From Parasalinivibrio latis (GTDB lineage Bacteria; Pseudomonadota; Gammaproteobacteria; Enterobacterales; Vibrionaceae): a DNA stretch of 64,000 bases. The stretch's first letter is position 1, and each line of letters opens with the position of its first letter. The DNA lies in the NCBI RefSeq assembly GCF_036825535.1, contig NZ_CP098813.1:1240001-1304000 (forward strand), read 5' to 3'. Under the pieces are notes generated by a model, which was given only the letters and a program-made list of their open reading frames with translations, made no database searches and was not told the origin of the DNA. Of this stretch, positions 24,910 through 34,197 are shown piece by piece. The translations under genes were made by a program, and so were the position numbers.

Positions 24910-25794
24910 TTGTCGGAACGTCGAGCATCAATCATTTTATTGGCCACCACTGTGCTGGCCGCATTGGGGTGGATCTTCTCTAAAGAAGCTATACAGGGTC
25001 TTCCTCCATTTGGTTTTATCGGACTCCGGTTTGTCTCAGCATCCCTTTTCCTGTTGCCTTTTTGTCTCCGTAAGTTGAATTCAGTAAACCGAGGTGATCT
25101 GGCCAGGGCTGCCGGTGTGGGGAGTTTCCTTGCTACGGCCCTGCTGTTTTGGATTTATGCGATGTCTGTGAGCACATCTTTAGGGGAAGGGGCATTTATC
25201 ATGAGCCTTTCCATGCTCATTGTTCCTCCGGTTGCGTGGGTGATGTACCGTCAGGCTCCACCGCGAATTTTCTGGGTCTCCCTGCCGGTTGCTGTCTCCG
25301 GGCTAGCGATGCTCTCTTTAGGTGGAGTGGGTTGGCAACTGTCTGCCAGCCAAATCTGGTTTCTTCTGGCGGCTGTTTTCCTTGCTATTCATTTCAATGC
25401 AAACAGCCGTTATGCCCAGAGAATCCCGACTCTGGTGCTTACCTGCGTCCAGCTGTTTTCAACCGGCACCATTGCTCTGACGGTTTCACTGATAACTGAA
25501 AACTGGCCAGAAACCGTCGCGACATCCGTTTGGGGCTGGTTTGGCCTAAGTGTGTTGGTGGCAACCAGTCTTCGTTACCTGTTGCAGACCTTGGGGCAGA
25601 AAGGGGCCAGTGCTGCAAACGCCGCGATAATTATGATTTTGGAGCCCGTGTGGACTGTGGTACTGAGTGTGGTTTGGTATCATGAAGCAATGCCTGCACA
25701 TAAAATTGCCGGCTGCACGCTGATTCTCTGCTCCCTGTTAATTTACCGTGGAAGTCAGCCAATTCGTAAACTTTTCCGAGCGAAGTTTTCATGA
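24910..25794 (+). CDS. EamA/DMT family transporter
   Basis: A 294-residue inner-membrane permease with ten predicted membrane segments arranged as two EamA repeats. Typical motifs are GWIFSKEAIQGLPPFGFIGLRF in the first repeat and NAAIIMILEPVWTVVLSVVWYHE in the second, with the conserved Pro-Glu region. Translation begins at TTG 24910, a few bases after GGTGAG. It overlaps the next gene by four bases. DMT proteins export or exchange metabolites; the substrate cannot be deduced. Confidence 0.85.
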   Translation: MSERRASIILLATTVLAALGWIFSKEAIQGLPPFGFIGLRFVSASLFLLPFCLRKLNSVNRGDLARAAGVGSFLATALLFWIYAMSVSTSLGEGAFIMSLSMLIVPPVAWVMYRQAPPRIFWVSLPVAVSGLAMLSLGGVGWQLSASQIWFLLAAVFLAIHFNANSRYAQRIPTLVLTCVQLFSTGTIALTVSLITENWPETVATSVWGWFGLSVLVATSLRYLLQTLGQKGASAANAAIIMILEPVWTVVLSVVWYHEAMPAHKIAGCTLILCSLLIYRGSQPIRKLFRAKFS

Positions 25795-26273
25795 TCACAC
25801 CTTTGAAGTCAGCTTACTTTGGTGAACTGTATGGACTGGCATTTTTTGACCATTTTATCCGGTTTTACCCGGATTCTTCCAAACAGGAAGCATTCCATGT
25901 TTTGTGGAAAGTGGAGGCATTGACTGCCCGGTTACTCCGGGAAGGGGTTGCGAGTATCGGTGAATCTGTTCCAGATCATGATCGGGCAATGGAAGAAAAA
26001 GGTATTGCTGATGCGGTGAAGTGGATAAATCTGCCTTGGGAAACGCTTATTGACACCATGGTGGCCTGGGTCGAACCTTATCAAAAGCGTTATCAGGCTG
26101 ATACAGATGTTGCTACCAAACATCTGGCACTCTACACGCTGGTCAGTGACCATGAAAATGCCATTTTCGATTTCTTGCTCGCTGAGCAGAGTGGGCAGAA
26201 AGACAGCCTGGGTATCCTTAAAACCTTTTTAGGCCACTACCAGTCAGGTTTGGACCAAAATAGCCCAAACTAA
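25791..26273 (+). CDS. Conserved hypothetical protein coupled to the EamA transporter
   Basis: A 160-residue soluble, mainly helical protein that I do not recognise. It begins with ITPLKSAYFGELYGLAFFDHFI and contains several His, Glu and Asp residues (HDRAMEEKGIAD, SDHENAIFDFLLAE) that could form a metal site in a helical bundle. The ATGA overlap with the EamA gene means translation is coupled, so the product probably acts on the same metabolite. There is no signal peptide. Confidence 0.72.
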   Translation: MITPLKSAYFGELYGLAFFDHFIRFYPDSSKQEAFHVLWKVEALTARLLREGVASIGESVPDHDRAMEEKGIADAVKWINLPWETLIDTMVAWVEPYQKRYQADTDVATKHLALYTLVSDHENAIFDFLLAEQSGQKDSLGILKTFLGHYQSGLDQNSPN

Positions 26274-26300
26274 AACAAGCCGGGCATAAATGCTGGCCGG

Positions 26301-26939
26301 TTACTTAAACTGGCGTTTTCTTACCTGCCAAAAGGTGATTCCTGTAATCAGTAAAGCCAGTGTCACGGGTTCTGGAACCGGAGAAGGGATCAACGCCAGG
26401 TTGTCGATGGAAAATTCCCGGTTGTTACAACTGCCGGAAAGGCATACCCCGGCGAATTCTATACGGGCCAGATTGGTGAAACCTGAAGTGGTAAAAGTCT
26501 GCAAACCTGAAATGGGGGAGGCGATGTGATCCAGTGTAAAAAGCGCCTGGATAACCACTGCACCCAAAGCATCATATCCGGTCAGTTTTACCTGGTCTGC
26601 CCAGGCTGTGGTGGGTGATAAAAGGGTTTCTCCGGCATCAAAGCTGTTGAGGCTGAAACCTGTACCATCGGTTCTTGCCACGCTCAACGAAGACTGGTTG
26701 TATGCATAAGCGACATTGGAGCCATTTCCTGAATGATCATTAGAATTATGGATCATTGAAAATGCTCCCAGCAAAGCAGAGGTATTCCCGTGCGTAATGC
26801 TATAGCCGCCTTCAGTAATGGTACTGTTGCTTAGGAAGTGACCCGAAGGGTATTCAAATGTCAGAAACCCTGCGTTGGCCCAAGGACTGCATAACCCGGA
26901 CAGCAGAATAATTGAGAGGAAAAACCGTATCCTTTTCAT
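26301..26939 (-). CDS. PEP-CTERM sorting domain protein
   Basis: A roughly 212-residue secreted protein. It has an N-terminal signal peptide (KRIRFFLSIILLSGLCSPWANA) and a C-terminal PEP-CTERM signal: VPEP, a hydrophobic segment, then the basic tail RKRQFK. Exosortase should cut near the PEP motif and attach or release the protein. The mature part is beta-rich, Ser/Thr/Asn-rich, with a cysteine pair in CLSGSC. The start may be ATG 26963, which has a weak ribosome site; 26939 gives a more usual signal peptide. No exosortase is in this window. A second PEP-CTERM gene lies at 31869. Confidence 0.82.
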   Translation of the reverse strand: MKRIRFFLSIILLSGLCSPWANAGFLTFEYPSGHFLSNSTITEGGYSITHGNTSALLGAFSMIHNSNDHSGNGSNVAYAYNQSSLSVARTDGTGFSLNSFDAGETLLSPTTAWADQVKLTGYDALGAVVIQALFTLDHIASPISGLQTFTTSGFTNLARIEFAGVCLSGSCNNREFSIDNLALIPSPVPEPVTLALLITGITFWQVRKRQFK

Positions 26940-27119
26940 TGGGGTACATCTTACTTCATCCATGAATGTACCTACTTTTAGCACTATATGTGCCAGTAAA
27001 ATTTTCCTTTTCTATTCATTCGGTTAACGGTTTTGGTTCAGGAAGTGAGACCAACAGTGTAAATAAATCCGACAACGAATGTGTGCAACTGGGAGCAAGC
27101 TCTCAATGAAACCGGTAAC

Positions 27120-27335
27120 TTATTGTCTTTTCAAAGGCTTTACCAAAGAGTCCAATCCCTCAATTTTCAGAGCCAGACACAGCTCCATCAGCTTACCAAG
27201 TTCACCTTGCGGGAAGCCTTTCTTTTCAAACCACAGCAAATACTCCTCCGGCAGGTCAATCAATACTCGCCCGGCATACTTTCCGAAGGGCATTTTCATT
27301 GAGGCGAGTTTGAGGAGGTTTTCTTTTTCTAACAT
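27120..27335 (-). CDS. DUF3820 (QSregVF) family small protein
   Basis: A 71-residue protein with the DUF3820 signature: KMPFGKYAGRVLIDLPEEYLLWFEKKGFPQGELGKLM. The MPFGKYKGxxLxDLPxxYLxWF pattern is diagnostic. I choose ATG 27335, since the family begins a few residues before this motif; the longer frame to 27443 adds atypical sequence. The Pfam name refers to a quorum-regulated virulence factor of Pseudomonas, but the molecular role is unclear. It diverges from the FUSC gene. Confidence 0.82.
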   Translation of the reverse strand: MLEKENLLKLASMKMPFGKYAGRVLIDLPEEYLLWFEKKGFPQGELGKLMELCLALKIEGLDSLVKPLKRQ

Positions 27336-27505
27336 GAGCAATTTAGTGAGATAAGCGGGAAACCGCCAGTTTACCACTGGCTGCCGGAGTCCCAAAATGG
27401 CTATTGCCTGATAGGGGAATTGAGCTTGGGTTAAAGAATACATTTGTCGGACAATATAGCTATGCAGTGATAAAATAACACTTCGGAAATTAATAGCTTC
27501 ATTGT

Positions 27506-29620
27506 ATGAATCATTTTATTGAGCGCCTGAGACAGATCCCTGTAGTCAAATTTCTTGTATCCAGGAGCATGCTTAACCTGCGGGCCAACACTGCGGCACT
27601 GAGTTTTATTACGTGTTCAGTACCAATGTTTGTCGCCGGGCAGGTAACACTGGGAATTGCGTTTTCACTGGGTTCAATCGCTTGTGGGAACGCTGATACT
27701 GCAAGCGCGTATAAACACAGGGTCTCGGACTTTTTTACTGCACTGGCACTGTTTTTCCTGAACAGCTTTGCCGTAACCAGCTTGTACCACGATACCCTTG
27801 CTTTCAGCCTATATCTTGCATTTGCCAGTTTTAACCTGTTTATGTTTGCGGTGTTTTCACCACGGCTCGGTGCTATTGGGTTTGCAACCATATTGGCTGG
27901 AATTTATGCGCTAATCCTGCACGATGGGACAAGACCGGACTGGTATATTCCGGCTGCGCTGGCCGCAGGTTGTATGTGGTATGGGATGTGGCAATGGTTG
28001 GCATTTAAGTGTTTTCCCCATAGGGAAGATCTGGATTTGTTTTTTGATGTTAACCAGGCATTGAGCAAAAAGCTGCTTTCACACTCTTGGCCTCTGACCC
28101 ATTACGCTGATGACGGGCGTGACTTTGTAGATGCCGCCCGGTTGCGCTCCCTTTTTGCTGCAAATTTTGGGCAACTTAAGGCTCGGGTACATCAGGAATT
28201 GGCTGCGGGGGAAAATAACGAGCAGATAGTAAGGTTACAAGCGTATCTCCAGGTGGCTGAAAGTGTTTCAGAGCAGACCCGGCTTATGCACTTTTCTCCC
28301 GGAAAAGAATTCCAGCAGCATTATGGGCGCTGGCTGACGGAAATTGATTCGGTTACCCGGACAATCGCAGAGAGTATTGCCGGCTTGCAACTGGATAGGC
28401 CAAAAGCGCTGCTGCCTGAAATTGATTTCCACGTGCTCCGGCAGGTTCCCCTGGACGGAAAGTTTGACCATGAAGTGGCATTGGCTGGTGGGTTTATCGA
28501 TAAGTTGGAACTTATCTATCTGGCGATGCGTTCCCTGGATGACTATCGTCCTAAAAAGTGCGAGTTCAGGGTCAGAGTTCCGCACCGGGGCCAATCAATG
28601 CGTGCGTTGCGCTTTGGCCTTCACAAATTTTTAAGCCAGTTCAGCTGGCAGTCGAGCTATTTCCGTCACGCTTTCCGAGGGACGGTGAGCCTGACTGCAG
28701 GCTTTATCCTGGTTCGGATGTTCAACCTTGAATTTGGTTTCTGGACGCTGATGACAAGTCTGCTGGTTTTGCGGCCTACAATGTCAATGACATGGCAGAG
28801 ACTATTGCATCGCCTGGCAGGTACTATTGGTGGGCTGCTGGCCGTTGCCTTTATGCTGCATGCAAATATGCCGCATTGGTTATTACCGGTTATTTTTTGT
28901 CTTGCTGCGGTGGTGTTCTTCCATACATCGGCTAAGAACTATGGTGTTGCTGTATTCTGTGTCACCGTCTACGTCTTTATGGGCTTTGCGCTGAATGGCG
29001 AGGGTGCGGTCATTTTGTTACCTCGCCTTGAAAACACCTTACTTGGTGTAGCATTGCCGGTTGTCCTTCTGCTTCTGATCTCTCCAGGGTGGCAAAAGAA
29101 CGCGTTTCCTAGCCAGCTTTATACCGCGATAGACAGTTACCGCCGTTTTCTTGTAGCACTTGAGACCAGCCAATTTGGTAACCGGGATGAAAACAGTGCG
29201 TCCCATTCTGGTTTGCCAGCCAAGTTTCAGCGTTGCGTGCGTGAGGATACCAACCTGTTTGATCACTGGCTTGGGTATTTGGGTGAACCTGGGCAAAAAG
29301 GTAAAATATCTGAAACTATTGTGCTCTGTTGCAGGGCTTCCAATGTGTTGTTGAGGCAGATAACTGCGATTAACGGGAGACTGGATTCTTTTGAGGATGC
29401 CGGGTGTAAAGAAGCATTACATTCGACAGTGGAGTCAATGGAAGCACTGTGTAAAAGGCTTGAATCCCGACGTACGTCAGAGAGTTTTTATGACTTCATT
29501 CATGACAGAAAAGGCCGTCTGTATCAAAAAATAAATCGTATAGAGAATGATTTCCAGAATTCTAATCTGAAAGAATGCCTGTTTTCTATTTCATACCTTT
29601 GCGATGATCTATTAGTTTAA
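27506..29620 (+). CDS. FUSC family inner-membrane protein (YccS/YhfK type)
   Basis: A 704-residue membrane protein. There are two membrane blocks: about residues 28-165 (five to six segments) and about residues 390-525 (five to six segments), separated by a large cytoplasmic helical domain, with a further helical domain at the C-terminus. The second block includes the FUSC-like FRGTVSLTAGFILVRMFNLEFGFWTLMTSLLVLRP start. The layout matches YccS/YhfK proteins, which are suspected aromatic-acid or osmolyte exporters. The gene appears monocistronic and ends at a strong terminator. Confidence 0.87.
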   Translation: MNHFIERLRQIPVVKFLVSRSMLNLRANTAALSFITCSVPMFVAGQVTLGIAFSLGSIACGNADTASAYKHRVSDFFTALALFFLNSFAVTSLYHDTLAFSLYLAFASFNLFMFAVFSPRLGAIGFATILAGIYALILHDGTRPDWYIPAALAAGCMWYGMWQWLAFKCFPHREDLDLFFDVNQALSKKLLSHSWPLTHYADDGRDFVDAARLRSLFAANFGQLKARVHQELAAGENNEQIVRLQAYLQVAESVSEQTRLMHFSPGKEFQQHYGRWLTEIDSVTRTIAESIAGLQLDRPKALLPEIDFHVLRQVPLDGKFDHEVALAGGFIDKLELIYLAMRSLDDYRPKKCEFRVRVPHRGQSMRALRFGLHKFLSQFSWQSSYFRHAFRGTVSLTAGFILVRMFNLEFGFWTLMTSLLVLRPTMSMTWQRLLHRLAGTIGGLLAVAFMLHANMPHWLLPVIFCLAAVVFFHTSAKNYGVAVFCVTVYVFMGFALNGEGAVILLPRLENTLLGVALPVVLLLLISPGWQKNAFPSQLYTAIDSYRRFLVALETSQFGNRDENSASHSGLPAKFQRCVREDTNLFDHWLGYLGEPGQKGKISETIVLCCRASNVLLRQITAINGRLDSFEDAGCKEALHSTVESMEALCKRLESRRTSESFYDFIHDRKGRLYQKINRIENDFQNSNLKECLFSISYLCDDLLV

Positions 29621-29647
29621 GAATAAAATTCTGATGATTAAGTAAAT

Positions 29648-29690
29648 GAATTCACTTTCATATCAATTGAAAGTGAATTCAGTTTTTTTT
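29648..29690 (+). terminator. Strong rho-independent terminator
   Basis: GAATTCACTTTCA (29648-29660) pairs perfectly with TGAAAGTGAATTC (29668-29680) and is followed by AG and eight T. Confidence 0.9.
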
Positions 29691-29842
29691 GATGTTTTGT
29701 GCAAAATTGAAATGTTTTGACTATTTTTTCTCGCCATTGATACGTCCTGTTTATAACCTGACAATTGGTTTAGATAATTAAAATAAGAATATAGTTTCAT
29801 ATATTTAGACCGGGTTTGGGTTTGCCACAAAAGGATTTATCG

Positions 29843-31753
29843 ATGACCATTAAATTTAAATTGTATTTCACGTTGGCACTCATGTCTGTGGCCATTGTTA
29901 TTGTCGGGTTGTTTGGAGACCAGATGATGGATTGGCAAAATGGGCGTATAGAAACTACCGCGCTACTCAATAGGGTCGATAAAGATATTGGTGAAGCTCG
30001 CGTTCACCAACTTCGATATATGCTGGAAGGAAGCGAAGATTCGGTGGAGCAGGTCAATGCGTATTTGCTAGAAGCTGAAGAGGCGTTGCAGATCGCCCGC
30101 GAAGGTATAGATGATGAAGACAAGGCATTTTTGCTCGATACTGTTGCAGAAAACCTGAGAAGCTTCAATGAGCAGTTTACGTTATTTAAATTGGAAAATT
30201 CCAAGCTTCAGGAAGATTTGAGAATTGAAAATAAACAGGGTGAGGAACTGATTAAAAACACGGCAAAGCTGGTCACTTTTGCAAACAATATTAATGATAA
30301 AAATAGTGACAGTATGATTTACCGGTCTCTTTATGTTTCTTCTTCTGCATTATATGAGGCATCGGTTAACCTCTTTGTGTCTGTACTAAAGTCAAAAAGT
30401 ACGCAAGGTGTTGCTAAAGGTGATCAGATCAGTAAGTTAATGAGAAGAACATACCTTAAATTGAAAGGTGTGCAGATGATTTCAAGAGGGAAAGAGGTCA
30501 CGGCATTAATTAAAAACATTGAAAGTTCTTACAACAGTTACAAAGCGTCAGTTGAAAAAAACACAAAGAAAGTTGTCACCGTTAAGAATATTGAAAGTCA
30601 GCTTGTATCTGCAGCGCTCAGTACGACAACCAACATTGAGATGCTGTATGAGCAAAATGCCGAAGACGGTCAGGCAGTCAGTGACAACGCGAAACGCGTA
30701 ACTTATATGGTTATTGTCGGTTCAATTATATTCAGTATTTTTGTCAGCATTTGGATTGTTCGTACCATCATGGCTCCCCTTAACAAGTCTATTGTTTTTG
30801 CCAGTAGCATTGCGGAAGGGGATCTCTCCAAGCGGATTGATACTAAAGGCAAGGACGAATTTACTGTCCTTAATAATGCGTTGAATAAATCAGCTGAGTC
30901 TCTGAGTGACATTGTTGAAAAATTGCGTCAGGCCAGTTCTTCTATATCGGGCTCTTGCCAGACAATGGAGAGCTCTATACAGCAATCTAACGATTCAGTC
31001 CGGGAACAGTTGGACGACACCTCTGCGATTGCCCAGTCCCTTTCTGAAATGACAACCGGTGCGATGTCGATTTCTGAAAATGCCAACGATGCAACCGAGC
31101 AGAGCCAGCTTGCAGCAAACGCCGCCCAGGAAGGTGAGCGGGTACTGGAGCAGTCTGTTGCGGCTATTGAGAAGCTTTCCTTGGCGATGACGGAAGCCTC
31201 TTCGGCTGTTGACAAGCTGAAAGATGATTCTGAAAACATCGGCAATATTCTGAATGTGATTCGTGGAATTGCGGAGCAAACAAACCTTCTGGCACTGAAC
31301 GCTGCCATTGAAGCTGCCCGTGCGGGTGAGCTTGGCCGTGGATTCGCAGTTGTTGCAGACGAGGTTCGTGCATTGGCGGGCAAGACCCAGGAGTCAGTCG
31401 AGGAGATTACTGAAATCGTTGAGACGATTCAGGGAGGCGCGGCGAATGTGGTGACGGTCATTTCTCAATCTAATGACAGGAGCCAAGAGGTTCAAACGTT
31501 GTCTGAACAATCTGGTGAAGCTTACTACAACATTGCCAAGGCGATTAACACCATTGTTTCTTACAATGAGCAGGTTTCTGCGGCGGCGACGGAACAGTCC
31601 GCTGTTGCAGAAGAAATTACCCAGAATGTTGTCAGGGTGACTAAGAACTCTGAGGAAAACACTTCACAACTTGCAAGTATTGCGGAACAATCCGAAACCC
31701 AGAGCCAGCAGGCAAACGCACTGAATAATATTATCGGTATCTTCCGAATCTGA
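29843..31753 (+). CDS. Methyl-accepting chemotaxis protein
   Basis: A 636-residue chemoreceptor. I start at ATG 29843, after AAGGA; an upstream TTG at 29816 is unlikely. Membrane segment 1 is about residues 10-26, then a helical periplasmic sensor of roughly 260 residues rich in coiled-coil (helical bimodular or four-helix type), membrane segment 2 near 290-310, HAMP (IMAPLNKSIVFASSIAEGDLSKRI) and a signalling domain with the hairpin tip ALNAAIEAARAGELGRGFAVVADEVRALA. No C-terminal receptor-modification pentapeptide is visible. The ligand is unknown. It is transcribed alone and ends at a terminator. Confidence 0.93.
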   Translation: MTIKFKLYFTLALMSVAIVIVGLFGDQMMDWQNGRIETTALLNRVDKDIGEARVHQLRYMLEGSEDSVEQVNAYLLEAEEALQIAREGIDDEDKAFLLDTVAENLRSFNEQFTLFKLENSKLQEDLRIENKQGEELIKNTAKLVTFANNINDKNSDSMIYRSLYVSSSALYEASVNLFVSVLKSKSTQGVAKGDQISKLMRRTYLKLKGVQMISRGKEVTALIKNIESSYNSYKASVEKNTKKVVTVKNIESQLVSAALSTTTNIEMLYEQNAEDGQAVSDNAKRVTYMVIVGSIIFSIFVSIWIVRTIMAPLNKSIVFASSIAEGDLSKRIDTKGKDEFTVLNNALNKSAESLSDIVEKLRQASSSISGSCQTMESSIQQSNDSVREQLDDTSAIAQSLSEMTTGAMSISENANDATEQSQLAANAAQEGERVLEQSVAAIEKLSLAMTEASSAVDKLKDDSENIGNILNVIRGIAEQTNLLALNAAIEAARAGELGRGFAVVADEVRALAGKTQESVEEITEIVETIQGGAANVVTVISQSNDRSQEVQTLSEQSGEAYYNIAKAINTIVSYNEQVSAAATEQSAVAEEITQNVVRVTKNSEENTSQLASIAEQSETQSQQANALNNIIGIFRI

Positions 31754-31803
31754 TGTATCGATACACCTAAATCACCTTGAGGTGGTTTGGGTATAACCAA
31801 AAT

Positions 31804-31831
31804 AAAAACCCGCTTACAAAGCGGGTTTTTT
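31804..31831. terminator. Bidirectional terminator
   Basis: AAAAACCCGC (31804-31813), loop TTACAAA, GCGGGTTTTTT (31821-31831). It serves the chemoreceptor gene and the converging PEP-CTERM gene. Confidence 0.9.
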
Positions 31832-31868
31832 ATGTGAGAAAATCGGGAAATTAATGGGCCAGATGATG

Positions 31869-32450
31869 TTAGAGTTTAATTGTTCTGCGAGATACACCCA
31901 GACCTAACAATCCAAGACCTAAAATAGCAATGCTTGCGGGCTCAGGTACGGCGACAGTTACGCCAGAAGATCCACTTGCATCCAAATTCGTCGCACGAAA
32001 GATAGTATCCCCGGACGTATTTAGTACCGTGACGTTGTAAATATCACGAAATTCACAACAGCCCTGCCGGCCGAATATCGAAATAAAATCCAATGAACTC
32101 GGGACCGCCAGTGTGATGGTCAAAGCTTCAGAAAGGCTGGTTGAATTCGCATGGTAGATATCTGGAAATGCTGCGTATGTGATGCCATCAATTGTCTTGT
32201 TTGGGTTGGATGACGAATTCCAGTTACCAGTGCCTGATGCCGTCGCTCCGGCAGATGCAAGAGCCAGATCGGCACCTGTACCTGTTTGGGTGGCGATAAC
32301 TTCGGATACCTGGAGCCAACGTTGGTTGGGTGCGATCGCGCTGTTTCCGGAGTGTTGGACAATAATGGTTTTAACATCAATCAGTGTTGCATTGACACTG
32401 GCTGCACCAAGTAGAAATATCCCTGTAAATAATATTTTCAAAATTTTCAT
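31869..32450 (-). CDS. PEP-CTERM sorting domain protein, discoidin-like body
   Basis: A 193-residue secreted protein. A signal peptide ends near VNA before TLIDVKT. The C-terminus has VPEPASIAILGLGLLGLGVSRR: PEP motif, membrane helix and arginines, a complete exosortase signal. The mature part has NPNKTIDGIT and a later FGRQGCCEFRDIYNVTV, resembling a small carbohydrate-binding discoidin (F5/8-C) fold. A location on the cell surface or in the exopolysaccharide matrix is inferred from the signal. Confidence 0.87.
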   Translation of the reverse strand: MKILKILFTGIFLLGAASVNATLIDVKTIIVQHSGNSAIAPNQRWLQVSEVIATQTGTGADLALASAGATASGTGNWNSSSNPNKTIDGITYAAFPDIYHANSTSLSEALTITLAVPSSLDFISIFGRQGCCEFRDIYNVTVLNTSGDTIFRATNLDASGSSGVTVAVPEPASIAILGLGLLGLGVSRRTIKL

Positions 32451-32758
32451 TTATATATTCCCAAATGCTGACCACAACAAATTTCGGATTCTGGGTGTGA
32501 CTTCATTAATAAATCCAGTGCATATTGGCTGAATCTATATACTGTCGCAGTCATTTCAAAGCAACTTGGGTGCCAGTATTTATTATCTATAACAAACAAT
32601 GAGTTATGCCGTATTTCTGCGCGGCTAACTCAACAGTTGTAAAAAAAGCCGACAATATTTATTCTGTAATTTCAGTATATTAGGATATTTCTAATGTAGC
32701 GAAGATGACCTGACGTTTTTTTGCAGAAGACGTCTTACGCGAAAAAATGTCAGGAATC
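32451..32758. other. Gene-free AT-rich intergenic region
   Basis: About 310 bases upstream of the minus-strand PEP-CTERM gene. It is AT-rich and holds a small palindrome AAGACGTCTT (about 32728-32737). No gene or known regulatory site was identified. Confidence 0.45.
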
Positions 32759-32779
32759 AAAAAGGGAGCGAAAGCCCCC
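32759..32779 (-). terminator. Terminator of the DUF2960 gene
   Basis: On the minus strand GGGGGC, loop TTTC, GCTCCC (one G-T pair), then TTTTT; plus-strand positions 32764-32779 for the stem. Confidence 0.75.
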
Positions 32780-32789
32780 AATAAACACA

Positions 32790-33050
32790 TTATTTATCTT
32801 TGATTGATTTTGCTTCTTGTTTAACCAGGAAAATTTTGCCAAATCCCAGTTTATTGAAATAGCTGTCGCGATGATTTTTAACGGCTTTTCCGTCGGATAC
32901 CATTTCCAGTTGTTGTTCCATTTTCAGGAAATTGGAGATGTCTATTCCTTCCTCGGCAGCAGCTGCTTCATAGATGGTCCGGTATTTTCCAAAAGAAAAT
33001 GGGACGGTTTTTGTTACGCCTTTATAAACGTATTCGATTTGGCGGGCCAT
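32790..33050 (-). CDS. DUF2960 family small protein
   Basis: An 86-residue protein matching DUF2960, a short family that I know mainly from Vibrionaceae and relatives. It begins MARQIEYVYKGVTKTVPFSFGKY and continues with EAAAAEEGIDISNFLKMEQQLEM. I take ATG 33050 as start because the family begins there; the longer frame to 33107 has no ribosome site. It is basic at the C-terminus, soluble, and of unknown role. It helps to assign the host taxon. Confidence 0.82.
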   Translation of the reverse strand: MARQIEYVYKGVTKTVPFSFGKYRTIYEAAAAEEGIDISNFLKMEQQLEMVSDGKAVKNHRDSYFNKLGFGKIFLVKQEAKSIKDK

Positions 33051-33167
33051 AAATACTGTCTCTTGCGGGAACTTACCGGCGGGAGTATCGGTGATGCGTA
33101 TAGCCAAGTCAAACTTATGCGGGAAATTACCGCGGATGTACCTTGTTCATGGCACATCCGCAATTCG

Positions 33168-34097
33168 TTAGACTTTAACTGCTGTACAGAATGTTACATC
33201 TGATTCATGGGTTTCAGGATCATAGCTGTGGTACAGCTCAAAACATGGGCGGTCATCCGTATCAAGGCCAGATTTTATGATCTCCCCGATAAGGTGTGCC
33301 CAATGCTTTGAATAGTCTTCATGGCACGAAGCTTTTCCTCGGTGCACTCCGTAACTTCCTCCCTGAAAGGCAGTCAATTCCACCTCTCCGGTTGTTTCAG
33401 TCTGCTCTGGCAGGAGCATGCCAATATCCGTCCTGCATTTCTCTGCCGGTGTCAGTTCTGGGTTGTCATGATAAACAAATATACTTGGGAAGCCGGACAG
33501 TCCCTTTGCGCCAGCCCACTGATACAGTTTGCGAATAGCCGGTTCATAATTTTCCCCATAAGGGCCGGTAACGCGGATGTAGGCCAGAAATCCCGGTTCA
33601 AACTGCTTTGTTTCCATATCCATTCTCTCCATCGTTGAGTCAGGATCAGAATACGGCAGTACATCAGCGGCTTCGTTTCCAGAATTGCGGAGAGTGTGTC
33701 CAATCTTGCTGTTTCGCAGCATCTCACCGAACGCCCTTAAATCCTCGCAGTTTTTAAAGTCTGAAGGTGTAAGGCCGAAGTGTTGTTGGAATGCTTTGGC
33801 AAGTGCCTGAGAGCTTGAAAACCCGTACGTCAATGCTGCGTCTGTCACCGAACACTGCTTTTTAAACAGGTCATCGGCTGCATTTTCAAGCCTAAGACGC
33901 CGAACGTAGTCTGCCAGGGTTTCTCCAGTTACGGCTTTAAAGATGCGGTGAAAATGATACGGGGACAGGTTGGCTTGGGTAGCGATATCGACAAGCCTGG
34001 AGGGCTCATTGAAGTTGTTTTCGAGGTACCGGATAACCGGGATAAGTCTTTTACGGTAATCAACCATGGCTAAGCTAAGGTGTGGAATTTGGACCAT
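33168..34097 (-). CDS. AraC-type regulator with GyrI-like ligand domain
   Basis: A 309-residue transcription regulator. An AraC DNA-binding domain is at the N-terminus (about residues 15-115), with two helix-turn-helices: LVDIATQANLSPYHFHRIFKAVTGETLADYVRRLRLE and VTDAALTYGFSSSQALAKAFQQHFGLTPSDF. A GyrI/BmrR-like effector domain follows (about residues 150-309, including FLAYIRVTGPYGE and FPSIFVYHDNPELTP), as in Rob and SbmC-linked regulators, which bind hydrophobic drugs or peptides. The start is uncertain: ATG 34097 or ATG 34067. Targets are not visible nearby. Confidence 0.87.
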   Translation of the reverse strand: MVQIPHLSLAMVDYRKRLIPVIRYLENNFNEPSRLVDIATQANLSPYHFHRIFKAVTGETLADYVRRLRLENAADDLFKKQCSVTDAALTYGFSSSQALAKAFQQHFGLTPSDFKNCEDLRAFGEMLRNSKIGHTLRNSGNEAADVLPYSDPDSTMERMDMETKQFEPGFLAYIRVTGPYGENYEPAIRKLYQWAGAKGLSGFPSIFVYHDNPELTPAEKCRTDIGMLLPEQTETTGEVELTAFQGGSYGVHRGKASCHEDYSKHWAHLIGEIIKSGLDTDDRPCFELYHSYDPETHESDVTFCTAVKV

Positions 34098-34197
34098 TAA
34101 ACCAAATTTCTTTTCCGCCGCCTGTTCAGTGGTTGCAGAATCGTGAGCCTGCCCCAATTCTTTAGCTCTGTAGCATTAGAGCGCAGCGGATGCTAAT

